NCBI RefSeq assembly: GCF_963259705.1
Contig: NC_081848.1
Location: 49,437,408-49,501,407 of the forward strand
DNA: 64,000 bases
Origin: Myotis daubentonii
Taxonomy: Eukaryota; Chordata; Mammalia; Chiroptera; Vespertilionidae
Direction of reading: 5' to 3'
Within the stretch, counting starts at the first letter, position 1; every line of letters starts with the position of its first letter. The position numbers and the translations under genes are program-made. This document shows, in pieces, positions 46,558 to 57,569 of this stretch. The notes beneath the pieces were generated by a model. The model searched no databases. It was not told the origin of the DNA and saw only the letters and a list, made by a program, of their open reading frames with translations.

Positions 46558-46823
46558 TTAACACCCAGTAGCATGGGATGGAAGGAAGTACACACAGTAC
46601 CAAGATTTTACTCTCCTTCCATCTGCCCATTTCTTGGACACAACCCCTGGGCATGTAGAGAAGGGTGGAGAGTGCATCTGGAAGGCAAATAGAAGGCAGC
46701 CAACACAATAATGCAAATTCAGCTGATTGATGAAGACCCTTCGGTTTGGAGGTGTTAGCGACTGGTTCAGATTCACAGTTAATTCAGGGGAAGTGCTGGG
46801 GTTTGAACTCAGTCAGTCTAACC

Positions 46824-47040
46824 CAGGGCTGGGCAAACTTTTTGACTCGAGGGCCACAATGGGTTCTTAAACTGGACATGAGGGCCGGAACAAAAGCATG
46901 GATGGAGTGTTTGTGTGAACTAATATAAATTCAAAGTAAACATCATTACATAAAAGGGTACGGTCTTTTTTTTGTTTTTTAGTTTTATTCATTTCAAACG
47001 GGCCAGATCCGGCCTGCGGGCCGTAGTTTGCCCATGGCTG
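46824..47040. mobile_element. hAT MITE (CAGGGCTGGGCAAAC family)
   Basis: The 217-bp element runs from CAGGGCTGGGCAAACTTTTT to GTAGTTTGCCCATGGCTG. The flanks are GTCTAACC (46816-46823) and GTTTAACC (47041-47048), 7 of 8 identical. The right end contains CGGCCTGCGGGCC, a motif shared with the hAT at 34130. Confidence 0.93.
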
Positions 47041-47049
47041 GTTTAACCC

Positions 47050-47655
47050 CAGAACCCGTGCTTTTATCGAATATGCTCTATCACCTCTAAGGTGAAGACC
47101 TGAATTCAAACACTGGCTTGACCCCCATAGCTCAGGTGAGAACTTTATCTCACTGGTCCCCTTCCTTGCAATGTTACCTCTTAGCAGCAGCAGCAACCAG
47201 AGCCCATAATCCAGCCCACTCAGAGTCATACTGACATACTCACACTTACTGATTTCTCTCCAGTCCCTCAGCCTGGCCTTGCAGAGGCATGTGGTTTGGA
47301 ATATCAGAGGCCGTCAAAGTGCAGCCTGAGCCTCCTGCCATGGGGCAGGCAGCTCCTCTCACCTGCGGGCAGGATTGTGATTGAGATTTACATTGCACTC
47401 CAATTAAGCCTCTCCTAAGTCCTCAGGGGGACATTCTCAGACTTGGATCATGCACTCCTAAGAGCTAATACATTTTCAGATCCTGTTCATCTCATAAATA
47501 GGTCCATTAGCACCTCATCTATCTGACTATGCACTTCTCTGCCACTGCTTGGGGCTCCCAGATAAGCACATTTCCAATCAGGCGTGCAAAAGGAATATCA
47601 TTACCAGCAATAACATTCACTGCATGTTTTCTTTCCTGTCGCATTATTTCCCAGC
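47050..47655. other. Unassigned sequence
   Basis: No gene or repeat was recognised. Confidence 0.45.
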
Positions 47656-47659
47656 TCTT

Positions 47660-48200
47660 TAATTAATATTATGTAACATCTATTATACACTTACTGGGTG
47701 CTAGGCACTGCACTGTTTTCACATGGATTGCCTCATTTAATCTTTTTTGTTGTTGTTGTTAATCCTCACCTAAGGATATTTTTTATTGATTTTTAAGAGA
47801 GAGTAGAAGAGACAAGGAAAGACAAAGAGAAACATCGAAGTGAGAGAAACACTTTCACATCGATTGGTTGCCTCTTGCACGAGCCCCGACCAGAGCCCGG
47901 GTCAGGGGAGTATACAACTAAGGTATGTGCCCTTGACTGGAATCGAACCCAGGACCCTTTGGTCCACAGGCTGACGCTCTATCCACTGGGCCAAACCGGG
48001 TAGGGCTGTCTCAGTTCATTTTGACAGTAAACCTAGGAAGGTGGTACTACTTAATCCCTACTTTACAGGTGAGGAAAACTGAAGCTTATAGGGGTTAAGG
48101 ATGGTATCTTAGGTGACATAATTATTAAGCAGTAGACCTGAGATTTGAACCCAGACAGCCTGGCCCCAGGGCCCACATCACTTAACTATGATGCCTCCTC
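47660..48200 (-). mobile_element. MIR, interrupted by a SINE
   Basis: The left part (47690-47755; ACTGGGTGCTAGGCACTGCAC, TTGCCTCATTTAATC) and the right part (48020-48200; CTACTTTACAGGTGAGG, ATTTGAACCCAGACAGCC) form one MIR in reverse orientation around the SINE at 47760. Confidence 0.78.
47760..48008 (-). mobile_element. VES-type SINE inside MIR
   Basis: The minus strand shows the head CCGGTTTGGCCCAGTGGATAG, B box GGTTCGATTCC, a core with a CCGGGCTCTGGTCGGGG segment and a degenerate tail. Flanking MIR sequence resumes at about 48010. Confidence 0.87.
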
Positions 48201-48205
48201 CTGTT

Positions 48206-48838
48206 TGTGGACCAAAAAAAAGGGGGGCCACATACTAAACCCGGAAAGTTCAGGTGGGCCTTACAATCTCAGATTCCACATAGGATGGTCTGAACATAAA
48301 ATTTCCTAACTAAAAGCAGGCTATGACTGGTAGTCATGGTCTAGGCTTGTAGCTTCCTTGACACAGATCAATCTTTACCTTAGGTGAGCCCATTTTGCAT
48401 CTAAGATAATATACCTTTAAATGTCAGTATAATCTCATTTTTCCAGACCCTTCAGGGCACAACCCCAGCACTCCCTAGAGCACAAGGCCACACTGTTATC
48501 TTGTTTCTCACATGCCCTCTCTATGTGCCATAAATGTTAATTATTAACTATTCTGTACCCACCAACATGAAAGTATATGTCTCTCTGATTTACTTTTTAT
48601 TCAACCCTAGAGATTTCCTTGCTTTGCTGCCTCTCACCCCCTTATTCTACCACCAGTGGATTTCATGTAACTCTCCTTACATCTCCTCCTTTTATTCTAA
48701 TGCATAAAATAAACTGCAAAACTGCCATTCTCCAGAGCGTTTTCTCAATCTATTGAGATTTTGCTTCCTGGCAATTGTCATTAATGTGACTCAAATAAAC
48801 TCACAAAAATTCTCTACAGATTTGGACTTATGTGAACA
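48206..48838 (+). mobile_element. ERV LTR, copy B
   Basis: Same family and orientation as 45651-46557, beginning TGTGGACCAAAA and ending about TTATGTGAACA. CATAAAATAAAC near 48704 and TCAAATAAACTC near 48790 are the TATA-like and poly(A) signals. The 1.6 kb between the two copies holds hAT, MIR and SINE but no retroviral genes, so the copies are better read as two solo LTRs than as one provirus. Confidence 0.62.
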
Positions 48839-48839
48839 T

Positions 48840-48945
48840 GTTGTACAACTTTGTGAGTATACTCAAAACCACTGAAGTATACATCTTAAGAGGGTGAATA
48901 TTATGGTATGCAAATTAGATCTCAATTTAAAAGTAAAAAAAGAAC
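48840..48945 (+). mobile_element. Old L1 3' UTR fragment
   Basis: TTGTACAACTTTGTGAGTATAC, AACCACTGAAGTATACATC and GAATATTATGGTATGCAAATT match an L1 3' terminus. Confidence 0.7.
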
Positions 48946-50815
48946 AGAGGCACAATAACTTTGATTCCCTTCCCTTAACAATAAGATTCACAACCCTGGC
49001 ACAAAATATACTAATACTGCACATGGATAGTGAGCAGTTTGTTAGAGTGCATAGCTTTGGCTATTTTCTATTCATTTGGACCAGTTTAAATAATTTTGGT
49101 TCTAACTAAAAGCAGATCTTGAGACAAGGATTTGGGTGCAACTAGTTTATCTGGGGATTGGAGAAATAGTAAAGGGGAAGGGACACACTCAATGAAGGGT
49201 AAATTAATAAGTGAGTCACTTCTTTGGGCATTTGGGGCTCAATCCTACTGGGGCCCTTCTGTGAGACTATTTTAAAAATACATCAGAATTTCTCTCCAGG
49301 AGGTGAGGTAGCTAGAGAATTGATGTCACTGCTGGAGGTTCATCCCTGGGTCACTGTTCCCTTCCTTCTGGTCTTCTCTGTGGTCATTTTACTGAGTAAG
49401 GTCTCATACCCAGAAAGGGACCAGGCAATGACCAAAACAGTGAGCAGAGGGGTTGCTCACTGCTTCTGCAGGTACACAGCAGCCTAATGTTTTAGTGAAA
49501 CATCAGGTTTGCTCTGGAAGGAAAGGGTCACTGAATTTCAGTAACTGTACTTCTTCATTTGAGTAGCTCAGATAACTGAAAGTGTGTGTCTTGCACTGAC
49601 TCAGCAGAAATCACATCACATCTTTGGATATACTAGTACATGAGGCATATACACAGAGGGGCCATATAAGAAATTATTCCAGCTTTTTAGAACAAACAAT
49701 CAAGCAAAAATAGAATTGGATGTTTTGCCAGTAGAAATGAAATGGAATAGACAAAATCCAGAATATTGAGGCCTGCAGAGTTAGAAAAGTTGACTGCTTC
49801 TCGTTCTCAAAAAATAGTAAGAGATGGGAATTTAAAAGACTTGGAGTGACACAGTCCCAAGAACACATCCCAGTGGGTTCAAGTGAACCATGGACAATTG
49901 CTGGTAAAGGTGTTTTGATCCTCTGGTCTAGCCAGAAATCACTATGACTTGGGTAAGAAGAAAGCACATTTGAAAACTCTGTCTTACAAAAGGTACGTTG
50001 AGTGTGGATATTGGCCAATGAAACGGTCTGGATGCAAATAGATTAGAGGCTTCCCAAATTTTGGAGGAAACTGTATTGTAAGAAAACCACAAGCCTGTGT
50101 AAAAAGCACGAGTCTGTTAGTTTAGCCTTGAAACAACCTCTGGCAGGAAATTGTTCAACCCGTAAGGAGAGCATTCTCAACTCCCTCTTTAGATGCAGCC
50201 AAGGAGAGTCAGGGTGCAGGGGGAAGCCCCTCAGAGAGTGATGCCAAGGATGACAAAGAACAGTGGGTGAGAGAGTTCCTGCCCAAGATAGGCATCCTTT
50301 ATACTATCTGCCCATGGAGTTTCAGCATCGCAATACCAGTGTTATCTGTAGACCGTGACTGCTGTGGGTCTCTCAGTCTTCCCTTTTCCCGATTCCTGTT
50401 CCATCATTGGATATTTGTATGTTGGTCTGAGTATGAGGCAGACTCCTTGCCCTTTTAGTTCTCAGATCTTTGGTCTAAGAGAAGTCACTGTGGAAGGCAA
50501 TGCCAGATGGGCTCTGGATCGTCTTCAGTGAGGAGCAGTTGAGGTGTTCTACTTGTGGGAAGAAGAGAGCAAAAGGGTATTTAATGACCAGAAGAGTATG
50601 CTGTGGTGGAGACTGTTATTGTCACCCAGTAGGCTCACCATGTGCTCCTCTAAATTCCCCAGCCTAAGATATTGGCCAGTCATTTTCCTTTCCTGTAATG
50701 TCTTCCTGAGCTTTCGGCATCAAGGTTTTGCAAGCCTTAAAAAATGAGTTTGGATGTTTCCCCTCTTCCTCTAGCCTCTAAATGCACTTGTTTAGGTCAA
50801 TATTATTTATTCCTT
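48946..50815. other. Unassigned sequence
   Basis: No gene was recognised. Bases 49100-49190 may be a relative of the unnamed repeat at 20826. Frames are below 115 codons. Confidence 0.4.
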
Positions 50816-50819
50816 AATT

Positions 50820-51365
50820 TTTTTTGTGTGAATACATTTAGGCTACAGTTTTATGAGAAGAGTTTTAATTTCAGATTCAATTTTTTAATACATATAGGAC
50901 TATTGGCATTTTTCTATTTATTTTTGTGGACATTTTTTAAATTATATTTTTAAAAACTTGTATATTTTACCTAAAATTTCCAATTTAATAGCATAAATAT
51001 TGGCATATAAAATGTCAATTTATTGACATAAATTTTATCATATCCTCATTATCCTTTTTATGTATTAAATGTCTGTGGTGATATTCCACTTCTATTACTG
51101 ATTTTGGTATTGATGTTTTTGCTTCCTCTTTTCCAAGATTTGTCTTGCTAGGGCTTTATTAATTGTATTAATCTATTCAAAGAATAACCTTTTGACTTTG
51201 TAGATTTTCTCTATTGTATTTTCCCCCCCTATTTCATTGATTTCTGCTCTTATCTTTATTCCTCCCTCTTTTGGGGGTTTAATTTGTTGTTCTTTTTCTA
51301 GCTTTTGAGTTGGAAACTCAAATCTTATTTTTTAAGATGTAGATTTAATGGTGTCAGTTTTCTCC
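50820..51365 (-). mobile_element. Old L1 ORF2 fragment
   Basis: The plus strand shows the complement of the ORF2 region upstream of the RT core: GGGCTTTATTAATTGTATTAATC, CAAAGAATAACCTTTTGACTTTG, TTTCATTGATTTCTGCTCTTATC, TTTTTCTAGCTTTTGAG. It is strongly diverged. Confidence 0.7.
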
Positions 51366-51546
51366 AAGGCACTGCTTCAGTGGTGTTCTTGGTCACTCAA
51401 CCTCCCTTCTTCCACACATCAAGCAGTGAAAGACTCATCAATAGTGGAAATGCCTGATCTCTGAGTCACTGGAGGAAAGCCAAGCAGGAGAGCTGCCTGA
51501 CCTGCACTGGCCTGTGATAGAAGCAACATGAGAAACATAACTCTGG

Positions 51547-51702
51547 GCCCTGGCCAGGTAGCTCAGTTGAGTAGGCGTCATCCCAATATGCCAAGGTTGC
51601 AAGTTTGATCTTCAGTCAGGGCACATACAGGAACCAATGACAGCATAAATGAGTGGAACAACACATCGATGTTTCTCTTTCTCTCAAATCAACAAAAAGA
51701 AA
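51547..51702 (+). mobile_element. Old, short tRNA-SINE
   Basis: Head GCCCTGGCCAGGTAGCTCAG, B box AGTTTGATCTTCAG, core CAGGGCACATACAGG, tail (CAAATCAACAAAAAG). AGAAACATAACTCTG at 51532-51546 and AGAAACATAATAACTCTG at 51703-51720 flank it. Its body is shorter than that of the other copies and lacks the GTGCAGGAGGCAGC segment, so it is a separate subfamily. Confidence 0.85.
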
Positions 51703-51720
51703 AGAAACATAATAACTCTG

Positions 51721-52808
51721 ACGTGTTAAACTACTGAGTTTCATTTGTTTCTTTTGAATATGTTTGCTATAGCCTAGCCTAGCTTGGCTAGTACAAGAGG
51801 GCTTGTCTTACTTCAGCTCCTGTGTTTGTTCACATTGCAGTTTGCCATGATCTCTTCTCTTTGATTCCCCCCAAAACCAACATTATGAGATTTTTTTAAT
51901 AAGAGATTTTTACTGAAGATGTGGGGGTTGTAGAGATGGTATTACAGCACAGCACACAATAGGAAACAACTTTAAATCTAATGTGCATTCCCCTCCAACT
52001 CATAGGGAATTTTTCATTGTCAGTCTTTTCGATTTGGCCCTGTTCTATTGTCAAGTTTTTGGGTTCCCTTCTTTATTTAGACTCTTCCCTCACAGTTCAC
52101 ATTCTCTCTTCTTTCCATCCCTCCTATTCCAGAGCACCTCAAATTCTTCAGCTCTTACATGTACCTTTTCCTTACCTTGGATAAAATCACATTCCTAGTC
52201 CTGGTGTCTTTTCTATTGACCAATGAACACCCAGAAGTCTGGGGCAGAAAAGGACTGTGGGCAGCCTGTTGGGGTATTAGGGAATGCCCTTCCCTTAGCC
52301 CCAGAACCTAGGACAGTATTCGAAACAAATCTTCTGTCACTTTTTTGTGTGCCCAGGTTTTTATTTTATTTCATTTGTCTTATTTTTCACATAGTTGAAA
52401 TCCTGCTCTGTAATGTTCTATCATGAGCATTTACTATATGATCTTGGTAAACATGCTATTACATTAAAATTTTTTCCTATTAAAACCACAATTATCAATC
52501 GCAAGGGGTATAAGAAGGACATGCAACTCCCCTCCCTGAAATCCCACCCGCTGGACAGAGAACATTTAATAAACTGGGCTGCTTGACTTTAGCTGCTGAC
52601 ATCTAGACAGAAAGAAGAATATTCGGGAAGTCTGTGGAGTGACTGCTTGGACAGAGCTGTCCCCTAACAGCAGTACAAGAGCCTAGGTCCTGCCGGGGCA
52701 GCTGGTGTCCTGAGTCAGGGCTGCAGATTCAGATGCATTTGGGTGCATCTGGAGCAGTTGTGTAGACAGAGGGCAGGCAGCACTCTGTTCTCAGAAGGAT
52801 CTAGAAAC
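51721..52808. other. Unassigned sequence
   Basis: Only short frames and no recognised repeat. Confidence 0.4.
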
Positions 52809-52816
52809 CTTTAGGG

Positions 52817-53196
52817 CAGTGGTCAGCAAACCGCAGCTCACAAGCCACATGCGGCTCTTTGGCCCCTTGAGTGTGGCTCTTCCACAAAATATCACGTGCA
52901 GGCGTGCGTACAGTGCGATTGAAACTTCGTGGCCCATGCGCAGAAGTCGGTTTTCGGCCTGGGCGAGTCTATTTTGAAGAAGTGGCGTTAGAAGAAGTGG
53001 GGGTACGTTCGCTGAGGTCGACCCCTCAGATTGAGGACGTTTTTAGCAAAGGCCAGCTTAGGAGTACCCTAATTAAGTTAACAACGATGTACCTACCTAT
53101 ATAGTTTAAGTTTTAAAAATGTGGCTCTCAAAAGAAATTTCAATCGTTGTACTGTTGATGTTTGGCTCTGTTGACGAATGAGTTTGCGGACCACTG
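52817..53196. mobile_element. hAT MITE (CAGTGGTCAGCAAACC family)
   Basis: The 380-bp element begins CAGTGGTCAGCAAACC and ends GTTTGCGGACCACTG. The target CTTTAGGG is repeated perfectly at 52809-52816 and 53197-53204. A 77-codon plus frame inside (52871-53104) shows no transposase similarity. It is the largest intact hAT here and has the cleanest duplication. Confidence 0.95.
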
Positions 53197-53204
53197 CTTT
53201 AGGG

Positions 53205-54110
53205 AAAGGCTCCAGCCTCTGCCTGTCGCTCATGTTACTCTGGCCCAGCCTCAGAGGGAGGGGCTGTAATGGAAGGTGAATAAAAACAGGGCTGTTTCAC
53301 TGAAATGTCTGTGGGAGTATTAGGCCCTCTTGCCTAATAGTGACCGCTGGAGGACAGGGAAGGGGTGGTGGGAGGGGTCCTTCCCCCTCTTGGTGGATAA
53401 CCCTGGGAAGCAGATTGGACACTGCTGCCTGACCCACAAACTAGACCACACTATGTCGGTCTGAAAAGGAGGGTCAGAGAACTCCACATCAGGCTGCCAT
53501 AAGAACTAGTCATGACTTCAATGGTCAGCCTGATTGGGCGCCAGTCACCAGCTAACAAAAAGGAAAGGGAGGTGGGCGGGCCAAGGCAGTGACTCTTAGT
53601 ATGGCTTCCAGACCCTCCGCTGAGAAGGAGAGAGAAGCTACAGGGGCAGGTGGGTCAGCCAGGTGCCTGCAGGCATCAGGTTCATGGGCAGGTCTGCAGG
53701 CCAGGTGAGAGGCAGGAAAACCCTATGCTCCCAAGTAACTCCTGACATGAGATCTTGTGAGGGGTCTGGAGGTAGAAGATTGGGCTGTGAGGAAGAGAGC
53801 TTACTTACCAGGACCAAAAGAGTGGGCCAGGTAACAAGAGACAAGTAAGATAACTTGGCATTTGGCTCTATTGGAAGCCTGCCAGGAAATCAGTGCCCTT
53901 TCACCTTCTCTCTTCAGGGACACGGAGGTAACACCTGATTTTACTAGCCCTGGAGTATTGTACAAATCCTCATGGTTTCCTATACCCTTCCTGCATCTTT
54001 GCAGTTCCTCTATTAAATCAACCATCCTAATATGTCCCTCCATTAAATTATCTACCACTTTCTAATATTCCTAATAGTCCCTCTATTAAATTAGCTATTA
54101 AATCAATTAT
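53205..54110. other. Unassigned sequence
   Basis: No gene or repeat was recognised. An AT-rich stretch with repeated CTATTAAAT (54008-54105) is of low complexity. Confidence 0.4.
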
Positions 54111-54111
54111 C

Positions 54112-54378
54112 CTGTCCTGGCCGGTGTGTTCAGTGGTTAGAGCATCAGCCTTTGCACCAAAGGGTTTCAGGTTTGATTCCCGGTCAAGGGCACATTACCT
54201 AAGTTGCGGTTCACTCCTCGGTTGGGGCACACGTGGGAGGCAACCGATCAATGTGTCTCTCTCACATTCATGTTTCTCTCCCTCTCGCTCTCCCTCCCTC
54301 CCTTCCATGCTCTCTGAAAAAGCAATGGGAAAAATATCCTCAGGGGAGGATTAACATAAACAAACAAACAAACAATCC
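54112..54378 (+). mobile_element. VES-related SINE
   Basis: CCTGGCCGGTGTGTTCAGTGG head, B box GGTTTGATTCC, core GGGAGGCAACCGATCAATG, CCCTCCCTCC stretch and an AAAC-rich tail. It matches the subfamily at 11631 in the core and tail. Confidence 0.9.
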
Positions 54379-55365
54379 TAATAAGAATGTACCATCTGTT
54401 TGCTGCTGGGACCTTAGATACAGAAGCCATTCTGTGGATAGCCCTGGGAAGCCCCTTGAGACTGGCTTTCAGCAGTCAGTTCTGGAGCTGAGGATGGAGG
54501 TAGAGGTTTAAGTGGTGGACTACTGCAGGGGAGGCGTACAAGGAAACCATAGAAGGTAAGGCTAGAAATTATGACTTTGTTAACATACTTCAGAGATCCC
54601 TGGTAGGAATGAAATTTGGCCATGCATTTAGGCTTGCCTCCTGGCGATAGATATCGATGAGGTAGATCTGATTTGAAGTAGGGGTGGCGGTGGGGGTGGC
54701 ATTAGGAGGCAGGAAGGCTAGAGTGATTCTATAGCCCAGGACCATTGACATCACTCTGATCTCATTTCACTTGCTCTCTGGAGAAGAACTGAAGAGAAGG
54801 CCAGACCCTGGAGGAAGGTGAGTGATAAAAGTCAGAGCCCACTGAAGAAGGAGCGGGTGTGGTGGTGGTGGGGGGGGGGGGGGGGGTTGGGGGGGGGACC
54901 CCGCACTGGAGTACCTGCACAGGGTCTGCACTAGTGTGCCCCTCTATAATTTTGGCAAAAGAAATGAAGATGTTAGAGGCTTACAAAACAGCATGGGGAG
55001 AAGGGCATTTTTCTCCACTAACTTTCAACATGCACTCACACGGAAGGAATGTTTGACAGACACAGAACTGGAAATACTCAGAAAACACAAGAGGTTGGGG
55101 ACTGTGGGCATGAGGAAACAGGTTTGTTATAAATTTAATAAACGCTGGGAGTGACTGGATTTGGAAAAGTTAATTTAAAAGCAATACTACCCTGGAGCTC
55201 TAAATCTGGTTTTATTTACTCAGGCCACTTCCTTCCATAAAATAAGAAATTTGTACACAATGGAAATCAAGCTTTTATTGTGTAAATGTAACAGAATGTT
55301 CAATCATGAATACATAACAGAAGTAAAGTTTTATTTCTGTGTAGTAGGAGGGAATGACTTGGGTA
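54379..55365. other. Unassigned; contains a poly-G tract
   Basis: A near-continuous G run of 28 bp at 54870-54897 is the only marked structure. It may be an assembly-sensitive site. Confidence 0.5.
54870..54897 (+). repeat. Poly-G tract, quadruplex-prone
   Basis: Sixteen or more G bases, TT, then nine or more G bases. Four runs of three or more Gs are easily available for a G-quadruplex. Confidence 0.9.
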
Positions 55366-55369
55366 TTGT

Positions 55370-55670
55370 TTCCCTAGATTCTCTCAGGGCCTTTGCACGT
55401 GCTATCCCAATGTCAACCAATGCCTAGAACCTTCTCCTTGCTCATACCCAGAAGGAGGTCAGATTTTCTTGTTCTGCTCTAATACAACTCTTGCATTTTC
55501 CCTGTATAGCACAATCACTGTTGGAAGTTGTGTTTTCGTGGGGTCATTTGATCAATGTTCCTTAGCTGATAACCCCTATGAAGGCAAGAACTGTGTTCTG
55601 ACCATCAGTGTTCTAGGTCAGGACCTACTGCCTGACACCTGCCAGATGCTCAATAGATATTTTACAGATA
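55370..55670 (+). mobile_element. LINE-2 3' end
   Basis: TCTCAGGGCCTTTGCACGTGC, CCTAGAACCTTCTCC, GAAGGCAAGAACTGTG, TGCCTGACACCTGCCAGATGC and TCAATAGATATTTT follow the L2 3' order. Confidence 0.75.
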
Positions 55671-55979
55671 ACTGCCTGGAGGACTTTTAACATGTTAAGA
55701 TTGGCTTCCCAAGTAAGAGAAGGTGAAACAATATATAATTCTGGTAACCTTGGGCCTACATGAAAATCAGCAGTTATATTTGGGTAGAAAGGCTATGCCT
55801 TATTGAAGTTATATGTGAGAGGGAAAAACACCAATGCCATTGTCAGTGATGTTACAAAGTTGCTCAGTGTGGTCAATAGAAGATAAGTGGAAGTCTGACA
55901 TGTGACTTCATTAAAAACATTTGGCATGTACTCTCTTCCTTCCCCCCTCCTTCCCTTCCTTCCTTCCTTCGTCTTTTCC

Positions 55980-56332
55980 TTTGTGTGGTAAAAACACTTA
56001 CCATGAGATCTACCCTCTTAACAGGTTAAGTGTACAAGACAGTATTGCTATCTATAGACACAAAACTGAACAGCAGATCTCTAGAACTTATTTATTTTTG
56101 CATAGCTGAAATTTTATGCATGTTGATTAGGAACTTCCCATTTTTCTCTCCCCTTCCCCTAAGCCCCTGACAACCATCATTCTATTCTTTGTTTCTATGG
56201 GTTTTGCTGTTCTAGATAACATATAAGTGGAATCATGCAGCACTTGCCCTTCTGTGACTGGCTTATGTCACTTAGCATAATGTCCTTAAGATTCATCCAT
56301 TCCTTTTTTTAAGGTTGAATAATATCCCACTG
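55980..56332 (-). mobile_element. Old L1 3' UTR/ORF2 end, left of solo LTR
   Basis: The complement of an L1 3' terminus starts near 55985 (GTGGTAAAAACACTTACC) and continues through TGGGTTTTGCTGTTCTAG and ATCATGCAGCACTTGCCC. It is interrupted at 56332 by an LTR and resumes at 56793. Confidence 0.8.
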
Positions 56333-56786
56333 TGTGCTGAGCCGGCACGACCATGGGTGAACCTGAGGGTGGGGCGGTGAAGGATGGAGAAAAGACAGAC
56401 AAGAGAAGAAAGCTGGGTCAAGGTGGGACGCTGCTCTGTGATGGAGAGACAGTGCCACAGCCTACAAGCCAAGTCTTTATTTTATAGCCAGATTCCAGGA
56501 GGCAAAGCAAGGACGTGGTCAAGATGTTTACAATGTTCTTGTGGGTTTCAAATCTACTCAATTACATGCACCTGATCAAGCTTTGTTTACTTGCTGCAAC
56601 TCCCGCAGCCTATATTGCTCAGCCATGTGGGACCACAGGTTCGGACCATAAGGTCAAGTTTACAATAGCCTTTGGCTATAATTGTGCTGGGACTTACAGG
56701 TGGACTTACACGTGGCTTTGCCACGAGAGGATCGTGCCCTCTCATTAGTCCCAGGACTGAACCAAACGCTGTAGCTGCTCTCCACA
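56333..56786 (-). mobile_element. Endogenous retrovirus solo LTR (class II type) inside L1
   Basis: The 454-bp insert has TG…CA ends (TGTGCTGAGCC … TCTCCACA) and an exact 6-bp target repeat CCACTG (56327-56332 and 56787-56792). The minus strand carries CTATAAAATAAAGACTTGG (complement of about 56470-56488), matching the signal of the LTR at 10895. The two LTRs also share a CCCACAAGAAC-type motif upstream of it. No viral genes are present. Confidence 0.9.
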
Positions 56787-56792
56787 CCACTG

Positions 56793-56985
56793 TGTGTGTA
56801 TGTCACAATTTCTCTATCCATTCATCCATTGACATTTAGGTTGCACCCACACCTGGCTATTACAAATAGCCCTAAAGTGAACATGAGAGTGCTGCTCTCT
56901 CTTTGAGATGCTGATTTAAACTCTTTTGGATAAATATGCAGAAATGAGTTTGATGGATCATATTGTAATACAACTTAATAGCAAA
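56793..56985 (-). mobile_element. Old L1, right of solo LTR
   Basis: L1 sequence resumes with TCTATCCATTCATCCATTGAC and GGCTATTACAAATAGCCC. It ends near GATGGATCATATTGTAATAC, where orientation changes. Confidence 0.8.
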
Positions 56986-56994
56986 ATAATAATA

Positions 56995-57312
56995 ATAATG
57001 ATAACCTACTTTAAAAATGGGCTAAAGACTTGAATAGACATTTCTCCAAAGCAGATATACTGGTACAAAAGCCCAACAAGCATATGACAAGACGCTTAAC
57101 ACCACTAATCCTTAGGGAGATGCAAATCAAAACCACAATGAGCTATCACCTCACACCCATTAGGATGGCTATTACCAAGAAAACAAAAGACTACAAGTAT
57201 TGTCCAGCATGTGGAGAAATTAGAACCCTGTACATGTGAGAATGCAAAATGGTGCAGCTGTTATGAAAAGCAGTATGGAGGTTCCTCAAAAAAATTAAAA
57301 ATAGAACTATCA
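56995..57312 (+). mobile_element. L1 ORF2 segment in inverted orientation
   Basis: GGGCTAAAGACTTGAATAGAC, GCAAATCAAAACCACAATGAGC, ATCACCTCACACCCATTAGGATGGC and TATGGAGGTTCCTC are the ORF2 C-terminal coding region read forward. In an intact L1 this lies just upstream of the segment at 56793-56985, but here it is inverted relative to it. Confidence 0.85.
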
Positions 57313-57493
57313 TATAGTCCTTCTTTTTCCTTGCTCCATAAAGCATGGACACAATGGCTAAAGCTCTAGCTGTAGGCTTTTCTTAGCAAAGGAAGGTACG
57401 CTGCTAATCCCCACAAGGATGAGGGCCAAACTCGAAGAATGGTAGTGTGGTGGCCGGAAGAAGCCTGAGGATTCTGGACTATTTAGTGACAGG

Positions 57494-57496
<3 letters not shown>

Positions 57497-57565
<69 letters not shown>
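57497..57565 (+). repeat. (GA)n microsatellite, long pure tract
   Basis: About 34 uninterrupted GA units. It is the longest pure GA tract in the window and does not lie in a recognised SINE. Confidence 0.97.

Positions 57566-57569
<4 letters not shown>

Noticed and set aside
45651..48838. Complete provirus between LTR copies A and B
   Set aside because: The interval holds MIR, SINE and hAT sequence and no gag, pol or env similarity, and the copies look too different to be a recent pair.
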